Below, in pieces: positions 62,734 through 64,000 of a stretch of DNA of 64,000 bases. The first letter of the stretch is position 1; every line of letters begins with the position of its first letter. Source of the DNA: JALZAH01 sp051000755 (lineage in GTDB: Bacteria > Actinomycetota > Acidimicrobiia > Acidimicrobiales > Palsa-688); assembly GCA_051000755.1 (NCBI GenBank), contig JBPCNZ010000076.1, positions 1 through 64,000 of the forward strand, written 5' to 3'. The translations under genes and the position numbers were made by a program. Under the pieces are notes generated by a model. That model ran no database searches. It was not told where the DNA came from and saw only the letters and a program-made list of their open reading frames with translations.

Positions 62734-64000
62734 TCAGCCAGTGGATGGCGGCGCCGCCGTTGTCGACGACGTCGACGAGGTCGACGACGACGGCGGTGGC
62801 GTCGTCGTGGAGGGCGCGGTGAACTGACCGATGGTGACCGTCACCGTCGACCCGGCTGTGGCGGTGGTCCCGGCCCCCGGGGACTGGCCGATGACCACCC
62901 CGTTCTGGCTGGCGGAGCTGGCCGAGCCGGTCGTGAAGTTGGCCTTCAACCCCGCGTTCTGGAGCATGGACGAGGCCTGGGCCATGGTGTCGCCGGAGAG
63001 GTTGGGCACCGCCACCTGGGACGGCCCCGTCGACACGTACACGGTGACGCTGGATCCGACGGGGACCATGGTGCCGGCCTGGGGGCTGGTCCGGGTCACC
63101 TCGCCGGCGGCGATGCTGTTGGATGCCTCCGAGGCGGGCGCGTCCCCCAGGCCGAGGCTGCCGAGCTTGTTGCCGGCCGCGGAGGGGTTCTCCCCTTCCA
63201 GGGACGGGATGGTGACCTGGGCCTTGCCGGTGGAGACCACCAGGGTGATCAGACCACCCTGGCCCTGGGTCTGGCCTGGTCCCGGCGTGGTGGTGATCAC
63301 GGTGCCGGCCGGTACCGTGTCGGACGGCTGGGGGTTCGGGTTCACCTTGAAACCGGCCGCCTGGAGGATCTGGGTGGCGTCATTCTGGGACTTGCCGGTG
63401 ACATCGGGGATCTTCACCTGGGTCGGCCCGGCGCTGACCACCAGGTTGATGGTGGTGCTGGTCTTGGCCTTGGAACCCGGTGCCGGTTTGGTGGTGATGA
63501 CGTCGCCCTGGGCCACATCGGAGCTCGGGGCCCTGGTCGGGTTGACCTTGCGGAACCCGGCCCGGTTGAGCTCGGAGGTCGCCGCCTGCTGGGGCATGCC
63601 GACGACGCTGGCGGGCACCACCCGGGTGGGAGCGGAGTCCCACCAGCCGAGGGAGCGGCCGAGGAAGAACAACAGCACGCCCAGGACGACCAGCAGGGCG
63701 ATGAGCAGGGCCACGTAGCGCCCGGTGCGGGACGGCTCGTCGATGGGCTCCTCGACGACCTCTTCGTGGGTGAGGACCGTTTGGGGCAGGGCGGTGGTGG
63801 CCGCCACCGGGACCATGGTGGTGGGGACGGCGGCGGCGACGGGCACGCCGGCCACGAATCGCTCCAGGTCGGCTTGCAGGTCGGCGGCGCTCTGGTAACG
63901 GTCCTCGGGGATCTTGGCCATGGCCTTGGCCACGACCGCGGCGTAGTCGGCGGGGATGGCCGGGTTCAGCTCACGGAGGGGAACGGGCGTCTCGCGGACG
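62734..64000 (-). CDS. pknB: Ser/Thr kinase PknB, C-terminal part
   Basis: The gene runs off the window; only the last residues of the kinase domain are visible (AVVAKAMAKIPEDRYQSAADLQADLERF). One membrane helix follows (YVALLIALLVVLGVLLFFLG), then four PASTA domains in tandem: VVPASVVGMPQQAATSEL, VKIPDVTGKSQNDATQIL, VTIPSLEGENPSAAGNKL and VAVPNLSGDTMAQASSML, and a Ser/Thr/Pro tail. PASTA domains bind peptidoglycan fragments or lipid II; PknB controls growth and division. It ends 62 bp from pabA, facing it. Confidence 0.95.
   Translation of the reverse strand, partial: VRETPVPLRELNPAIPADYAAVVAKAMAKIPEDRYQSAADLQADLERFVAGVPVAAAVPTTMVPVAATTALPQTVLTHEEVVEEPIDEPSRTGRYVALLIALLVVLGVLLFFLGRSLGWWDSAPTRVVPASVVGMPQQAATSELNRAGFRKVNPTRAPSSDVAQGDVITTKPAPGSKAKTSTTINLVVSAGPTQVKIPDVTGKSQNDATQILQAAGFKVNPNPQPSDTVPAGTVITTTPGPGQTQGQGGLITLVVSTGKAQVTIPSLEGENPSAAGNKLGSLGLGDAPASEASNSIAAGEVTRTSPQAGTMVPVGSSVTVYVSTGPSQVAVPNLSGDTMAQASSMLQNAGLKANFTTGSASSASQNGVVIGQSPGAGTTATAGSTVTVTIGQFTAPSTTTPPPSSSTSSTSSTTAAPPSTG

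Overview
The window is a very GC-rich stretch of an actinobacterial chromosome around its replication-origin gene set. Many genes use GTG starts. CrgA, PASTA-kinase PknB, DUF5318, a PadR-ino1 pair, DUF6049, zinc-type S18 and leaderless-looking promoters all fit Actinobacteria. The mixture, with no CwlM or MurJ gene at their usual places, suggests a deep lineage such as Acidimicrobiia. That placement is inference, not seen directly.

Region by region. 1-9.3 kb, minus strand: DUF3566-like (partial), gyrA, gyrB, dciA, recF, dnaN, dnaA. 9.5-19.1 kb: a receptor-type Ser/Thr kinase facing a FN3 protein-MoxR-DUF58-transglutaminase-like operon. 19.2-28 kb: an accessory stretch with a dimethylformamidase-like protein, hydrolase, two small-molecule enzyme families, a cupin, a GH79-like lipoprotein and a PPOX-fold protein. 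28.1-32 kb: dnaB with a 133-residue mini-intein, then rplI, rpsR, ssb, rpsF. 32.3-39.5 kb: DUF192, J-domain, CsbD, panB, zinc ribbon, bifunctional PBP, DUF5318, PadR, ino1. 39.5-51.4 kb: methyltransferase, CCA-adding enzyme, HDAC-like, GNAT, DUF6049, DegV, second kinase, trxB, trxA. 51.7-58.3 kb, minus strand: parB, parA, two parS sites, rsmG, jag, yidC, yidD, rnpA, rpmH. 58.5-64 kb: CPBP protease, peroxiredoxin, thiolase, crgA, pabA and the 3' part of pknB.

The layout itself is notable. rpmH and dnaA normally sit back to back around oriC. Here they are 49 kb apart on the same strand, and dnaB-ino1 genes plus accessory genes lie between them. Replication (dnaA, dnaN, dciA, dnaB, ssb, gyrase), segregation (parABS), membrane insertion (yidC, jag) and division/wall control (pknB, crgA, PBP) genes are all present.

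Most noteworthy: the DnaB mini-intein; the split origin region; a parS-G-rich-parS segment upstream of parA; a transglutaminase-like protein lacking all three catalytic residues; a kinase at the position where MurJ is found in mycobacteria; tandem dyad repeats at 11.6 kb; a probable frameshift in a VOC gene; and about a dozen genes with a TANNNT box 6-8 nt before the start codon and no ribosome-binding site.
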